A DNA stretch of 64,000 nt from Silanimonas sp. (GTDB lineage: Bacteria; Pseudomonadota; Gammaproteobacteria; Xanthomonadales; Xanthomonadaceae): assembly GCF_027530345.1 (NCBI RefSeq), contig NZ_JAPZQK010000004.1, positions 124,001 to 188,000 of the forward strand, in the 5' to 3' direction. A program made the translations under genes and the position numbers. Shown piece after piece: positions 1-7,586 of the stretch (within the stretch, counting starts at the first letter, position 1; each line of letters starts with the position of its first letter). The notes under the pieces are model-generated. The model ran no database searches. It was given only the letters and a program-made list of their open reading frames with translations, and was not told the origin of the DNA.

Positions 1-1056
1 GGCGCGCTCCTTGGCGAGGCTTTCCTCGGCGAGGGCGCGATTGGCGCCGATGTAGCGCTGCAGGTGTCGCAGCGCGGCACTGCTGTCGCCCCGTTGGCGG
101 TGGATCTCGAACAGCACCTTCTCGGCCATCGCGACCGGCAGGCTGGTGGGGGTGTCCTTCGACGTCTCGATGGCCCGTTGCGCCTGGCGTTCGGCCTGCG
201 CCACGCGGCCGGCGGCGAACAGCAGCTCTGCATCCAGTGCATAGGCTTCGGCCACGAGGCGAGGGTAGCGGGTCGATTCGATGTGCCCGACGCGATCCTC
301 AAGCAGTCCAAGGGCCTCGTCGGAGCGGTTGGCGTCGCGCAGGAAGCGGGCGTGAGAAAGCCCGACCAGGCCGGGCAGGACGCCCACTTCCCCGGCGTCG
401 CGGCAGCGCTGGTAATTCCGGTCGAAATCGATCGACGACAGCGTCGGATCGGCCACGGCTTGGCGGGCGCGAATCGCGAAGTGTTGCCCGAAGCAGTCCA
501 TCCGGGGCGAATGACGGCTTTCGAGCAGGCGCTGCGCATACCAGGCCGACAGCGCGGGCTGCTCAAGCTCGGCATAGAAAATCGCCGCCACATTCCAGAT
601 ACCGATGATCTCATCACGAAGCGCCCCCTCCGCCTTCGGGTTCGCTTTCAACAGGCGGTCCAGATCGCGCAGCCCGGCTTCGAACTCGCGCGTTCCAGCC
701 CGCATGTTGATGACGAAGATGCCAGCCGAAAGCCTCAATTTCGGATCCTCGGCCGACTCAGCCAGCGGCTGGGCCAGCGCGATGGCGTCCGGACTGCGGC
801 CCTCGAAGGTCGCCCGGTTGGCCGCGAGGAACTGAAGGAACTGGCGCTGCGCGAGGTTCGAGGGCTTCGGCCGGGCCTCGAGGGCGCGGGTCTGGGCCAC
901 GAACGCCGGCGCGTCGACGGTTCGCAGCGCGTACAGGCGCTCCATTTCCTGCTGGAGCGCCGTATCGGTGCCGTCGCGGCTCGCTTCGCCGGCCCGCAGC
1001 CCTCCTGCGCCGATGGCGAGCGCCAGGGTCAGCAGCAGGGCCGAGGCCGCACGCAT
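1..1056 (-). CDS. Membrane DGC-type protein, N-terminal sensor half only (runs off window)
   Basis: The reading frame is open from ATG at 1056 to the window edge (352 codons), so the C-terminal part is not visible. It begins with a signal peptide (MRAASALLLTLALAIGAGG) followed by an all-helical, TPR-like region. The visible protein is closely similar throughout to the first ~350 residues of the DGC encoded at 1433..3199, sharing stretches such as RLYALRTVD, QRQFLQFLAANR, INMRAGTREFEAGLRDLD and AIETSKDTPTSLPVAMAEKVLF. By that homology a membrane segment and a GGDEF domain should follow outside the window. The ATG lies three bases after the stop of the upstream small gene (TGA GCC ATG), so translational coupling is likely. 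The helical domain is expected in the periplasm. The cyclase domain is inferred, not seen. Confidence 0.75.
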   Translation of the reverse strand, partial: MRAASALLLTLALAIGAGGLRAGEASRDGTDTALQQEMERLYALRTVDAPAFVAQTRALEARPKPSNLAQRQFLQFLAANRATFEGRSPDAIALAQPLAESAEDPKLRLSAGIFVINMRAGTREFEAGLRDLDRLLKANPKAEGALRDEIIGIWNVAAIFYAELEQPALSAWYAQRLLESRHSPRMDCFGQHFAIRARQAVADPTLSSIDFDRNYQRCRDAGEVGVLPGLVGLSHARFLRDANRSDEALGLLEDRVGHIESTRYPRLVAEAYALDAELLFAAGRVAQAERQAQRAIETSKDTPTSLPVAMAEKVLFEIHRQRGDSSAALRHLQRYIGANRALAEESLAKERA

Positions 1057-1059
1057 GGC

Positions 1060-1338
1060 TCAGTGGGACGGGTCGGGGCCCGGACGCTGGTCGGGCTCGC
1101 GCGCCGGCTCGTCGCCGGGGACGTCGTCGATGGGCTTGGGCTCGTCCTCAGGCGCATGCACGGCGCACCACATCGCGGGCGCCGTTCCGAAGGCGCGCGC
1201 CAGTGCCTCGCTATCGCGAGCGATCAGGGCTTCACGCGTGGGTGCATCCACGTCGAGCGCAGCGACATTGGCCTCGAAATCGGCCATCGGCGGCAGGCGG
1301 CCCAGGGTGTCGAGGAAAGCGATCAACGGCGTGGTCAT
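1060..1338 (-). CDS. Candidate split-borosin precursor peptide (92 aa)
   Basis: Short protein whose first ~55 residues are predicted helical and fit the borosin-binding-domain pattern known from SonA-type precursors: L-x2-FL-x2-LG, then an aromatic helix (MADFEANVAALD), then LIARDSEALARAFG. After this comes a short hydrophobic patch, MWCAVHAP (residues 56-63), and an acidic, proline-rich tail (EDEPKPIDDVPGDEP...). In split borosins the core to be N-methylated follows the binding domain, so residues 56-63 are the best core candidate. There is no signal peptide, and the Shine-Dalgarno is weak. The gene sits in the same minus-strand cassette as the methyltransferase at 3203..3991, separated by a DGC gene, and is followed three bases later by a second DGC. 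Family assignment rests on pattern plus context. The alternative is an uncharacterised LigA-like small protein. Confidence 0.68.
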   Translation of the reverse strand: MTTPLIAFLDTLGRLPPMADFEANVAALDVDAPTREALIARDSEALARAFGTAPAMWCAVHAPEDEPKPIDDVPGDEPAREPDQRPGPDPSH

Positions 1339-1377
1339 GGCAGGCGCTGGCGTCCGGTTTCGGGGTCGAGGGCCCCG

Positions 1378-1383
1378 ATGCTA
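1378..1383 (-). promoter_or_regulatory. Putative -10 box (TAGCAT) of the small precursor gene
   Basis: TAGCAT inside GCGCTAGCATCGG lies 39 bases upstream of the ATG at 1338, in the 94-base gap after the preceding DGC gene. It matches the TANNNT box seen before many genes in this window. No convincing -35 is visible. It would allow the precursor to be expressed separately from the methyltransferase. Confidence 0.35.
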
Positions 1384-1432
1384 GCGCTCTTCGGCCGATC
1401 GTGCCCGGGCCCGGAGGTCGACGTTGGCTGGC

Positions 1433-3199
1433 TCAGGCGGCGTCGGAGGCCATGACGCGGTCGCGGCCCCCGTTCTTGGCGCGATAGAGCGCGCGGTCGC
1501 TGAGGTCGAGCAGCGCCTGCAGGTCGTGGCTCGCGTCATGCGTGCCACTCAGGCCGAAACTGGCGGTGACCGTGACGGCCCGTCCTCCTTCAACGACCGC
1601 TTCGGCAGAGGCGATGGCGCGGCGCAAGGCTTCGGCGTAGGTGGCGGCCTGCGCTTCGGTCGCGCCATCGAGCAGCACGGCGAACTCCTCGCCGCCGATG
1701 CGGCCGAAGATGCACGGCAATGGTGCCGGCACGGCGCGCACCGCCTCGCTGATGGTGCGCAGGACGGCATCGCCGGCCCGATGGCCGTGGCGGTCGTTGA
1801 CGCCCTTGAACTGATCGAGGTCGAAAGCCACCAGCGCCAGCGGCCGTCCGTCCGCGCGTCCGCGCTCCAGCGCCGCGGCGGCGAGCTCGGCGAAGTGCTG
1901 CCGGGTGGCGAGGCCGGTCAGCGGATCGGTCTGCGCGAGTGCGCGGAACCGCTGGGCGTCGGCCCACAGGCGCCATCCCCAAAGCACGAGGCCGGCGACA
2001 GTGAGCAGCAGCAAAGCCGACAGGGCCGCGGCGTTGCGCGACTCGGCCTTGGCGAGCCGGGCCTCGAGGTCGAGCATTTGGTTCCGTTCCGTGGCGAGGG
2101 CGAGCTGCTGTTCGCGCTGGAGGCTCTCGTGCTGCACGGTTCGGAAGGCGCGTTCCTTGGTGAGGCCCTCCTCGGCCAAGGCGCGATTGGCGGCGATGTG
2201 GCGCTGGAGATGCCGCAGCGCACCGCTGGCATCGCCGCGCTGGCGATGGATGTCGAACAGCACCTTCTCGGCCATGGCGACCGGCAGGCTGGTGGGTGTG
2301 TCTTTCGACGTCTCGATGGCGCGCTGTGCCTCGCTCTCGGCCTGCGTCATGCGGCCGGCGGCGAGGAGCAGCTCCGCGGCCAGCGCGTGGGCCTCGGCCA
2401 CGAGGCGTGGATAGCGAGTGGATTCGATCCCGTCACGTTGGGCCATCACCAGTGCCAGCGCCGCGTCGTTGCCTTCCGTGTCGCGCAGGAAGCGGGCGTG
2501 GGAGAGGGCCGAAAACCCCAGGAAAACGCCGTTCTCGTTGGCCGCGCGGCAGGCTTGGTCCGCACGCTCGAAATCACTCCCGGACAGCGTGCGGTCGGCC
2601 GTGGCCTGGCGCGCCCGGATGATGAAGTGTTGCGCGGTGCACGCGTTGCGGGGCGATGGCACGGCGTCGGCGAGGCGCTGGGCATGCCACGCCGACAACT
2701 CCGGCTTTCCCAGCTCGGCGTAGAAGATCGATGCCGTCGCCCAAAGTGTGTGAACCGCCTCGCGAAGCGGGCCTTCGGCCTTGGGGTGCGCCTTCAGCAA
2801 GCGGTCCAGGTCACGCAGTCCCGCTTCGAACTCGCGGGTGCCGGCACGCATATTGATGACGTAGGTCCCGGCCATCAGGCGCAGCGCTGGGTCTTCGGCC
2901 GTGGCCGCCAAAGGCTCGACACGAGCCATGGCCTCGACGAATCGGCCCTCCAAGCCCTCGCGATTGGCGGCAAGGAACTGCAGGAACTGGCGCTGCGCCA
3001 AGCGCGGCGGCGGCCCCGCTTCAAGTTCGCGGGTGCGCGCGACGAACGCCAGTGGGTCGACGGTCCTCAGCGCGTAGAGCCGCGCCATCTCCGCCTGGAG
3101 TGCGTTGTCGAGGGTATCCGCAGCGCGTTCGGCGGCCACGGCCACCGGGCCCTCGATGGCGAGGGCCACGCCCAGCAGGACCAACGCCCAGCGATTCAT
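1433..3199 (-). CDS. Membrane-anchored diguanylate cyclase with periplasmic helical-repeat domain
   Basis: A 588-residue protein predicted to make cyclic di-GMP from two GTP at the inner membrane. A signal peptide (about residues 1-22) precedes a long TPR-like helical domain (about 30-370). A coiled-coil-prone stretch leads to one membrane helix (about 391-411), and a cytoplasmic GGDEF domain follows with DxDxFKxxND and an intact GGEEF at 502-506. There is no RxxD inhibitory site at the usual position, so product inhibition through that site is not expected. The ATG follows the methyltransferase stop by three bases (TGA GCC ATG), the same junction as at the paralogue at 1..1056. Downstream on the same strand is the candidate precursor gene. 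The periplasmic domain's ligand is unknown; sensing a product of this cassette is speculation. Confidence 0.92.
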   Translation of the reverse strand: MNRWALVLLGVALAIEGPVAVAAERAADTLDNALQAEMARLYALRTVDPLAFVARTRELEAGPPPRLAQRQFLQFLAANREGLEGRFVEAMARVEPLAATAEDPALRLMAGTYVINMRAGTREFEAGLRDLDRLLKAHPKAEGPLREAVHTLWATASIFYAELGKPELSAWHAQRLADAVPSPRNACTAQHFIIRARQATADRTLSGSDFERADQACRAANENGVFLGFSALSHARFLRDTEGNDAALALVMAQRDGIESTRYPRLVAEAHALAAELLLAAGRMTQAESEAQRAIETSKDTPTSLPVAMAEKVLFDIHRQRGDASGALRHLQRHIAANRALAEEGLTKERAFRTVQHESLQREQQLALATERNQMLDLEARLAKAESRNAAALSALLLLTVAGLVLWGWRLWADAQRFRALAQTDPLTGLATRQHFAELAAAALERGRADGRPLALVAFDLDQFKGVNDRHGHRAGDAVLRTISEAVRAVPAPLPCIFGRIGGEEFAVLLDGATEAQAATYAEALRRAIASAEAVVEGGRAVTVTASFGLSGTHDASHDLQALLDLSDRALYRAKNGGRDRVMASDAA

Positions 3200-3202
3200 G
3201 GC

Positions 3203-3991
3203 TCAGGTCACCTCGAGGTGCGCGGGCTCGGGCTCCAGGGACCGGGCCGGCGGCACAACCAGCGTGCTGTGCATGTGCAGCGCGGCGTGGGCGAGTTGCG
3301 CGAGCGGCAGGGTGTCGATGCGCGACCGGCCGATGGGCAGGGTCGCTGCCTCGTAGATCGTCACCGGGTGGTCGGCGGGGTAATCCCGCAGCAGCCGATC
3401 CACCAAGCGCTGGCGCTGCTCGACCGTGCTCGCGCGCACCGCGTAGGTGCGGTCGCCGGCGAGCCCGATCTGCCACAGCACCAGCCAAGCGCTGGTGTCG
3501 ATGATGCGTCGGTAGAACAGCAGCTGGCTGGCTTCGAAGTGCGCGCAGCCGACCTTGCCGGGGTCGAACCCGAGATCGGCGTAGAGGCAGTCCTCGGCCG
3601 AGATGCCGGGGTCCATCACGGCCTCGAAGCCTTCCGCGCGGGCCTGTGCGATCGCCGCGTGCGGCACCTGTGCGAACACGCCGGGATGCCCGTAGAACGC
3701 GCCCACGACGCGCTTGCCGGCGCGCACTTCGGCGAGCATGGCCTCGGCCATGTCGCGATAGGTCTGCTGGCGCGGTTTCCCTTCGGCGTAGAAGCCCTGC
3801 AGGCTGACCATCCGTGGGTTGATCGTTGCCACCCACTGCTCGACCAGCGCGTCGCTGGCGGCCACGAAAACGACCTCCGCGGCTTCCAGCCAACCTCGCG
3901 AGCGCGGGGTGAGGTGGGCGCCGAGCATCATGCCGAGGCCGACACAGGCGAGGTGGCCTCGGGGCGCGGCGGACGGAAGGTCGGAGGACAT
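3203..3991 (-). CDS. Split-borosin-type peptide backbone N-methyltransferase (tetrapyrrole-methylase fold)
   Basis: A 262-residue SAM-dependent enzyme of the corrin/porphyrin methylase fold, but with the signature of borosin alpha-N-methyltransferases rather than of cobalamin enzymes. Y68, R74, Y78 and Y100 have exactly the spacing of the catalytic Y66, R72, Y76 and Y98 of the fungal enzyme OphMA. Also present are YGHPGVF (100-106), GISAEDCLYADLG (129-141) and EASQLLFY (153-160), typical of SonM-like stand-alone enzymes. It would methylate backbone amides of a separate precursor peptide, most likely the one encoded at 1060..1338. It is the first gene of the minus-strand cassette and runs three bases from the next DGC start. 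No cobalamin or siroheme genes are nearby. The precise substrate is inferred. Confidence 0.9.
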   Translation of the reverse strand: MSSDLPSAAPRGHLACVGLGMMLGAHLTPRSRGWLEAAEVVFVAASDALVEQWVATINPRMVSLQGFYAEGKPRQQTYRDMAEAMLAEVRAGKRVVGAFYGHPGVFAQVPHAAIAQARAEGFEAVMDPGISAEDCLYADLGFDPGKVGCAHFEASQLLFYRRIIDTSAWLVLWQIGLAGDRTYAVRASTVEQRQRLVDRLLRDYPADHPVTIYEAATLPIGRSRIDTLPLAQLAHAALHMHSTLVVPPARSLEPEPAHLEVT

Positions 3992-4018
3992 GGGGCTGGT
4001 GCGGTCTTGGATTCCCTG

Positions 4019-4024
4019 AGCCTA
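4019..4024 (-). promoter_or_regulatory. Putative -10 box (TAGGCT) of the borosin/DGC cassette
   Basis: GGGCTAGGCTCAGG on the minus strand gives a TANNNT box ending 27 bases before the methyltransferase ATG. It overlaps the TAG stop codon of the upstream acetyltransferase gene. No clear -35 is seen. Confidence 0.4.
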
Positions 4025-4567
4025 GCCCAGCGCGGGAGCCGTCGTGCGGGGTCGGCTCTCCCATCCCACCGGGAGCGGGGCGTCCGCGCGAGGGAGGCAA
4101 GGGGTGAAGCCGACCCGGCGCATCAGGGCCGCGGCGCCGGCATGCGCTTCGGCGTGGTGGCAAGTGAGGGCCGCCAGGCCCGCGACATCGAACGCCCAGG
4201 GCCGGACGGCCGTGATCGCGGCCGTCGCCGCCCCGCGCGCCTGCCACGCCGGCCACAGCAGCACGCCCAGCTCGGCCTCGCCATCGCGCCAGGCCTCGCC
4301 TCGAAGCGCGAGGCCCAGCAGCCCGGCCGAGCCCTGGGGATGTTCGATGATCCAATGCCGGAACCGCCCCCCGGCATCGCCCTGGTGGCGCAGGGAGGCC
4401 GCGGCTGCGCGCGCGGCGCGGTCCGGCGCAAACGGCTCACCCACCGCCCGCATCACCTCGACGTCGGTGAACAACGCGGCGTACAGCGCGAGGTCGCCCT
4501 CGGCGAACGGGCGGAGGCGGAAGGGCGGCGCGGCAAGGGTCGAGGCGGGAGGCGCGGGCGTCGGCAT
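4022..4567 (-). CDS. GNAT-family N-acetyltransferase (RimJ/RimL-like)
   Basis: A 181-residue protein with the layout of GNAT enzymes that transfer acetyl from acetyl-CoA to an amine: the N-terminal FRLRPFAEGDLALYAALF strand-helix, then a central HWIIEH strand, GLALRG and the AELGVLLWPAWQARGAATAAI acetyl-CoA loop region, then the NAAA-like helix AGAAALMRRVGF near the end. The start was set at ATG 4567, where family similarity begins. The longer open frame upstream runs through the pirin gene in another frame. The natural substrate cannot be read from the sequence. It lies 56 bases downstream of the pirin gene on the same strand, and its stop codon overlaps the putative promoter of the next cassette. 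Confidence 0.82.
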   Translation of the reverse strand: MPTPAPPASTLAAPPFRLRPFAEGDLALYAALFTDVEVMRAVGEPFAPDRAARAAAASLRHQGDAGGRFRHWIIEHPQGSAGLLGLALRGEAWRDGEAELGVLLWPAWQARGAATAAITAVRPWAFDVAGLAALTCHHAEAHAGAAALMRRVGFTPCLPRADAPLPVGWESRPRTTAPALG

Positions 4568-4623
4568 GCGGCCAGTGTGCCCGCCGCCTGGCGGGGCAAG
4601 GTAGGGCGCTGGAAGCCGCGCCC

Positions 4624-5328
4624 TCAGCCCCGCGGCAGGTCGAACACCAGCACCTCGGCGCCGTCGCCGGCTTCGATGTCGACGTTGGGTTCGCCCTCGA
4701 ACTTCAGCGCATCGCCGGCGCGCAGCACGTGGCCGTTGACCTTGGCCGCTCCGCGCGCGAGGTGCACGTAGCCGAGACGGTCTGCAGCCAGCGGCAGCGT
4801 GGCGCTCTCGTCGCCGTCGAACAGCCCGGCATACATCCGCGCCTGCTGCTGGATGCGCACCGAGCCCTCCACGCCGTCGGGGCTGAGCACGAGGCGAAGG
4901 CGGCCGCGCTTTTCCTCGGCGGTGAACATCTTCTGCTCGTAGCCCGGGGCGATGCCGCCCTGGTCCGGAAGGATCCAGATCTGCAGGAAGTGCGTCTCCC
5001 CGCTCGGGTTGTGGTTGAACTCCGAGTGCAGCACGCCGGTGCCGGCGCTCATGCGCTGCACTTCGCCCGGCACGATGCTGGCGCGGTTGCCCATCGAATC
5101 CTCGTGCGCCAGTGCACCGTCGAGCACGTAGATGACGATCTCCATGTCGCGATGCCCGTGCTTGCCGAATCCGGTGCCGGCGGCGATGCGGTCCTCGTTG
5201 ATGACGCGCAGCGGGCCGAACTGCACGTGCTTCGGATCGAAGTAGTCGGCGAACGAGAAGCTGTGGAAGCTGTGCAGCCAACCGTGGGAAGCGCGGCCGC
5301 GCTCGTGGCCGGGGCGGGGGGTGATCAT
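4624..5328 (-). CDS. Pirin family bicupin protein
   Basis: A 234-residue pirin. The N-terminal cupin carries the metal-site motifs GKHGHRDMEIV and, further on, a second histidine in GVLHSEFNHN, followed by THFLQIWI and a C-terminal cupin (GYVHLARGAAKVNG). Bacterial pirins are cytoplasmic iron proteins, variously reported as quercetinases or redox-sensitive regulators; the role here is unknown. The start was chosen at ATG 5328, because GAGGAAAG lies seven bases upstream and family homology begins at ITPRPGHERG. A 28-residue longer start exists but lacks support. Confidence 0.9.
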   Translation of the reverse strand: MITPRPGHERGRASHGWLHSFHSFSFADYFDPKHVQFGPLRVINEDRIAAGTGFGKHGHRDMEIVIYVLDGALAHEDSMGNRASIVPGEVQRMSAGTGVLHSEFNHNPSGETHFLQIWILPDQGGIAPGYEQKMFTAEEKRGRLRLVLSPDGVEGSVRIQQQARMYAGLFDGDESATLPLAADRLGYVHLARGAAKVNGHVLRAGDALKFEGEPNVDIEAGDGAEVLVFDLPRG

Positions 5329-5475
5329 GGTGCTTTCCTCGATGCGGAAGCCGGGTGGGCCGGCGATGGCGGGCATCCTCCGTCCGCGCGCACTCGAGCG
5401 CAGCCCCCGCACCGCAACGGATCGTCATGCCGGCGCGACAATCGCCCGCCGCTCACACGGACCTGTCGGACTGGC

Positions 5476-5823
5476 TCAGCCGCGCGGCGGGGCGAGCAGC
5501 TCGCGCGCATCGAGCGCGCCGTCGCGGTCCACGTCCTGCCGGGCGAACTGACGGCGCAGCCGCGCCTCGTTCTCGGCGCGCGCGATGGGCTTCGCGCCCG
5601 GCGGCAGCTCGTCGCTCTCGAGCACGCCATTGCCGTCGGCGTCGCGGGCTTGGAAGCCGACCGACAGGTAGGCGACGTACTCCGCCTCGTCGACGCCACC
5701 GCTGCCGTCGCGATCGAAGCGCTGCATCAGTTCGCGCGGGCCCGCGGCGTAGGTGGTCGGTGTGGCCGACGCCAGGCCCGACGTGGCCACCAAGGCGACG
5801 GCCAGCGGGAGGGAACGGTTCAC
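5476..5823 (-). CDS. Small exported EF-hand protein
   Basis: A 115-residue protein with a signal peptide (cleavage probably after LASA) and three EF-hand-like calcium loops: DRDGSGGVDEAE, DADGNGVLESDE and DVDRDGALDARE, each with Asp/Asn/Ser at positions 1, 3 and 5 and Glu at 12. It is expected in the periplasm and probably binds Ca2+. It starts with GTG, overlapping the stop of the upstream DGC by four bases (GTGA), so the two are almost certainly co-translated. This makes it the third gene of the trio that starts at 8644. A link between calcium and the cyclases is inferred only from this arrangement. Confidence 0.85.
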   Translation of the reverse strand: MNRSLPLAVALVATSGLASATPTTYAAGPRELMQRFDRDGSGGVDEAEYVAYLSVGFQARDADGNGVLESDELPPGAKPIARAENEARLRRQFARQDVDRDGALDARELLAPPRG

Positions 5824-7586
5824 GCCGCAGCCTCGTTGCCATCCACCGGCACCACCACGGCGGCGGCTACGCGGTTCCGCCCCGCGCCCTTGGCGCGGTA
5901 CAGCGCTTGGTCGGCGTTCGCCAGCAGGTCGCGTAGGCGATAGCCAGCGGCGGTGGTCGAGACCACCCCGAAGCTCGCTGTAATGGCCAGCGCGGCGCGG
6001 CCGTCGTAGGCGGTGGCGCGGACGGCACCGATGGCGCTGCGGCAGCGTTCCGCGAATGCCAGGCCCTCATCGAGGCCCGCACCCGGCAGCAGCACGGCGA
6101 ACTCCTCGCCACCGAGGCGGCCGAACTGGCGACCGGGCTCCTGCAGGCGGGCGAGCGCCGCTCCCACCGCGGCCAACAGGGCATCGCCCGACAGGTGGCC
6201 GTGCTGCGAGTTCACCTGCGAGAAGTGGTCAAGGTCGAAGAGCACCAGCGCCATCGGCTGGGCGCGCCGCTCGGCGGCAGCCAAGGCCGCGGCCGCCTGT
6301 TGGGAGAAATACTGGCGCGTCCACAGCGTGGTCAGCCGGTCGACCCGCAGGCGCTCGCGATGTCGGTGCCGCAGTCGACGCGAATGCCAGGTCCAGCCCA
6401 GCAGGGCGACGAAGGCGAGGCCCAGTGGCACCGCCAGCAGGGTGAAGAGCGTGGCCGTGCGTTCGCTGTGCTTCGCATCCAACACCAGCTGCGCGTTGCG
6501 TTGCTCGACCAGCGCCAGGGCCTGCTGGCGGGCGAGTGACTCCTGGCGACCGGCCTCGTAGGCGACGAGCAGATGCCGCACCTCGTCCTCGTAGGCGCGC
6601 TCCGCCGTGAGCACCGCCTGCAGTTCGCCCAGGGCCACCCGGTCATCGCCCCGGGCCAGCGCGATCTCGTAGCGGGTGCGTCGTGCCGAGAGCAGGGGCA
6701 GGCCGCTGGGCAGGCCTGCGCTGAGGGCCAGCACGGCGTCGGTCTGCGCCTGTGCCTCGTCGAGCCGCCCCACGGCCTGCAGGGCCTTCGCGAGCTCCGC
6801 GTGGGCTTCGGCAGTCAAGGGCACGTAGCCGATGGCCTGCAGGGCCGGCATCTGCGCCTGCAGATGGGCCACGGCGCGCCCGGCCTCGCCCCGCGCGGTC
6901 CACCAGCGCGCCCGGAGGACGTCCACGTAGCGCGCCGGAAGCACGGTGGTCGAACCGACGCAAAGCGCCGACACGGCGTTGAACTCCGCGTCGTCGATCT
7001 GGTGTGCGGCGCGCGACAGCCGGGCCACCAGCGCCTGCACGGTGGCGTTGCACCGTTCCACGGGAGCGGCGTCGCCGGCGAGTACCCGTTCCGCGTGCCG
7101 CAGGGCGATCTCGGAACGCGACAACTGGTTGTAGAACACCGCGGCGATGAGGTCGATGTGCCGGCGCAAGGCGCTGTCGGGCAGGGGCTCGACGGTGGCG
7201 AGCAGGACTTCGAGGCGCTTCTGTCCATCGAGGAACTCGCGGCTGGCGGCCTGCACGTTCACCGCGAGGGCCGCGGCTCGCAGGCGGGTGGCCTCGTCGG
7301 CGGCGTCGCGGGCCAATTGGTCGGCGCGTTGCAGTGCCTCGGGGAAGCGCGATTCCAGCGCCATCGCCTGCGCCACGAGCAGGCCCAGCTGGTCGCGTAG
7401 CAGCGGGTCGGTCGACGGTGGCCCGGCCTCGACGGCCCGCAGCTGCGCGAGGAAGGCGCCCGGGTTGCTCAGGCGCAGTGCCTGCAGGGCGTCCAGTTGC
7501 GCCGGGGTCGGGGCCGCCGCCAGCGCCGCCCCGATGCCGAGCGCGGCGAACAGGAGCGCCGCGGCCCGCCGGCCGGTCATGGTCAT
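5820..7586 (-). CDS. Membrane-anchored diguanylate cyclase with periplasmic helical domain
   Basis: A 588-residue protein of the same architecture as the DGC at 1433..3199 but clearly diverged from it. It has a signal peptide (RRAAALLFAALGIGAAL), TPR-like helices, a QESLARQQALALVEQRN coiled-coil-like segment, one membrane helix (about 377-400) and a GGDEF domain with FDLDHF and intact GGEEF at 492-496. The inhibitory RxxD site is absent. It should make cyclic di-GMP in the cytoplasm in response to a periplasmic cue. The start at ATG 7586 overlaps the upstream stop by four bases (ATGA); the alternative ATG at 7580 would shorten it by two residues. Its stop overlaps the EF-hand gene. Confidence 0.92.
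   Translation of the reverse strand: MTMTGRRAAALLFAALGIGAALAAAPTPAQLDALQALRLSNPGAFLAQLRAVEAGPPSTDPLLRDQLGLLVAQAMALESRFPEALQRADQLARDAADEATRLRAAALAVNVQAASREFLDGQKRLEVLLATVEPLPDSALRRHIDLIAAVFYNQLSRSEIALRHAERVLAGDAAPVERCNATVQALVARLSRAAHQIDDAEFNAVSALCVGSTTVLPARYVDVLRARWWTARGEAGRAVAHLQAQMPALQAIGYVPLTAEAHAELAKALQAVGRLDEAQAQTDAVLALSAGLPSGLPLLSARRTRYEIALARGDDRVALGELQAVLTAERAYEDEVRHLLVAYEAGRQESLARQQALALVEQRNAQLVLDAKHSERTATLFTLLAVPLGLAFVALLGWTWHSRRLRHRHRERLRVDRLTTLWTRQYFSQQAAAALAAAERRAQPMALVLFDLDHFSQVNSQHGHLSGDALLAAVGAALARLQEPGRQFGRLGGEEFAVLLPGAGLDEGLAFAERCRSAIGAVRATAYDGRAALAITASFGVVSTTAAGYRLRDLLANADQALYRAKGAGRNRVAAAVVVPVDGNEAAA

Noticed and set aside
3203-3991. Cobalamin or siroheme methyltransferase
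   Set aside because: The fold is shared, but the Y68/R74/Y78/Y100 set and SonM-like motifs fit borosin enzymes, and no tetrapyrrole genes adjoin.
64-4771. Two very long plus-strand open frames (64..1455 and 1424..4771)
   Set aside because: Repetitive Arg/Gly/Ala composition without recognisable domains; they lie antisense to genes with clear GGDEF, methyltransferase and acetyltransferase motifs. GC-rich codon bias opens the opposite frame.
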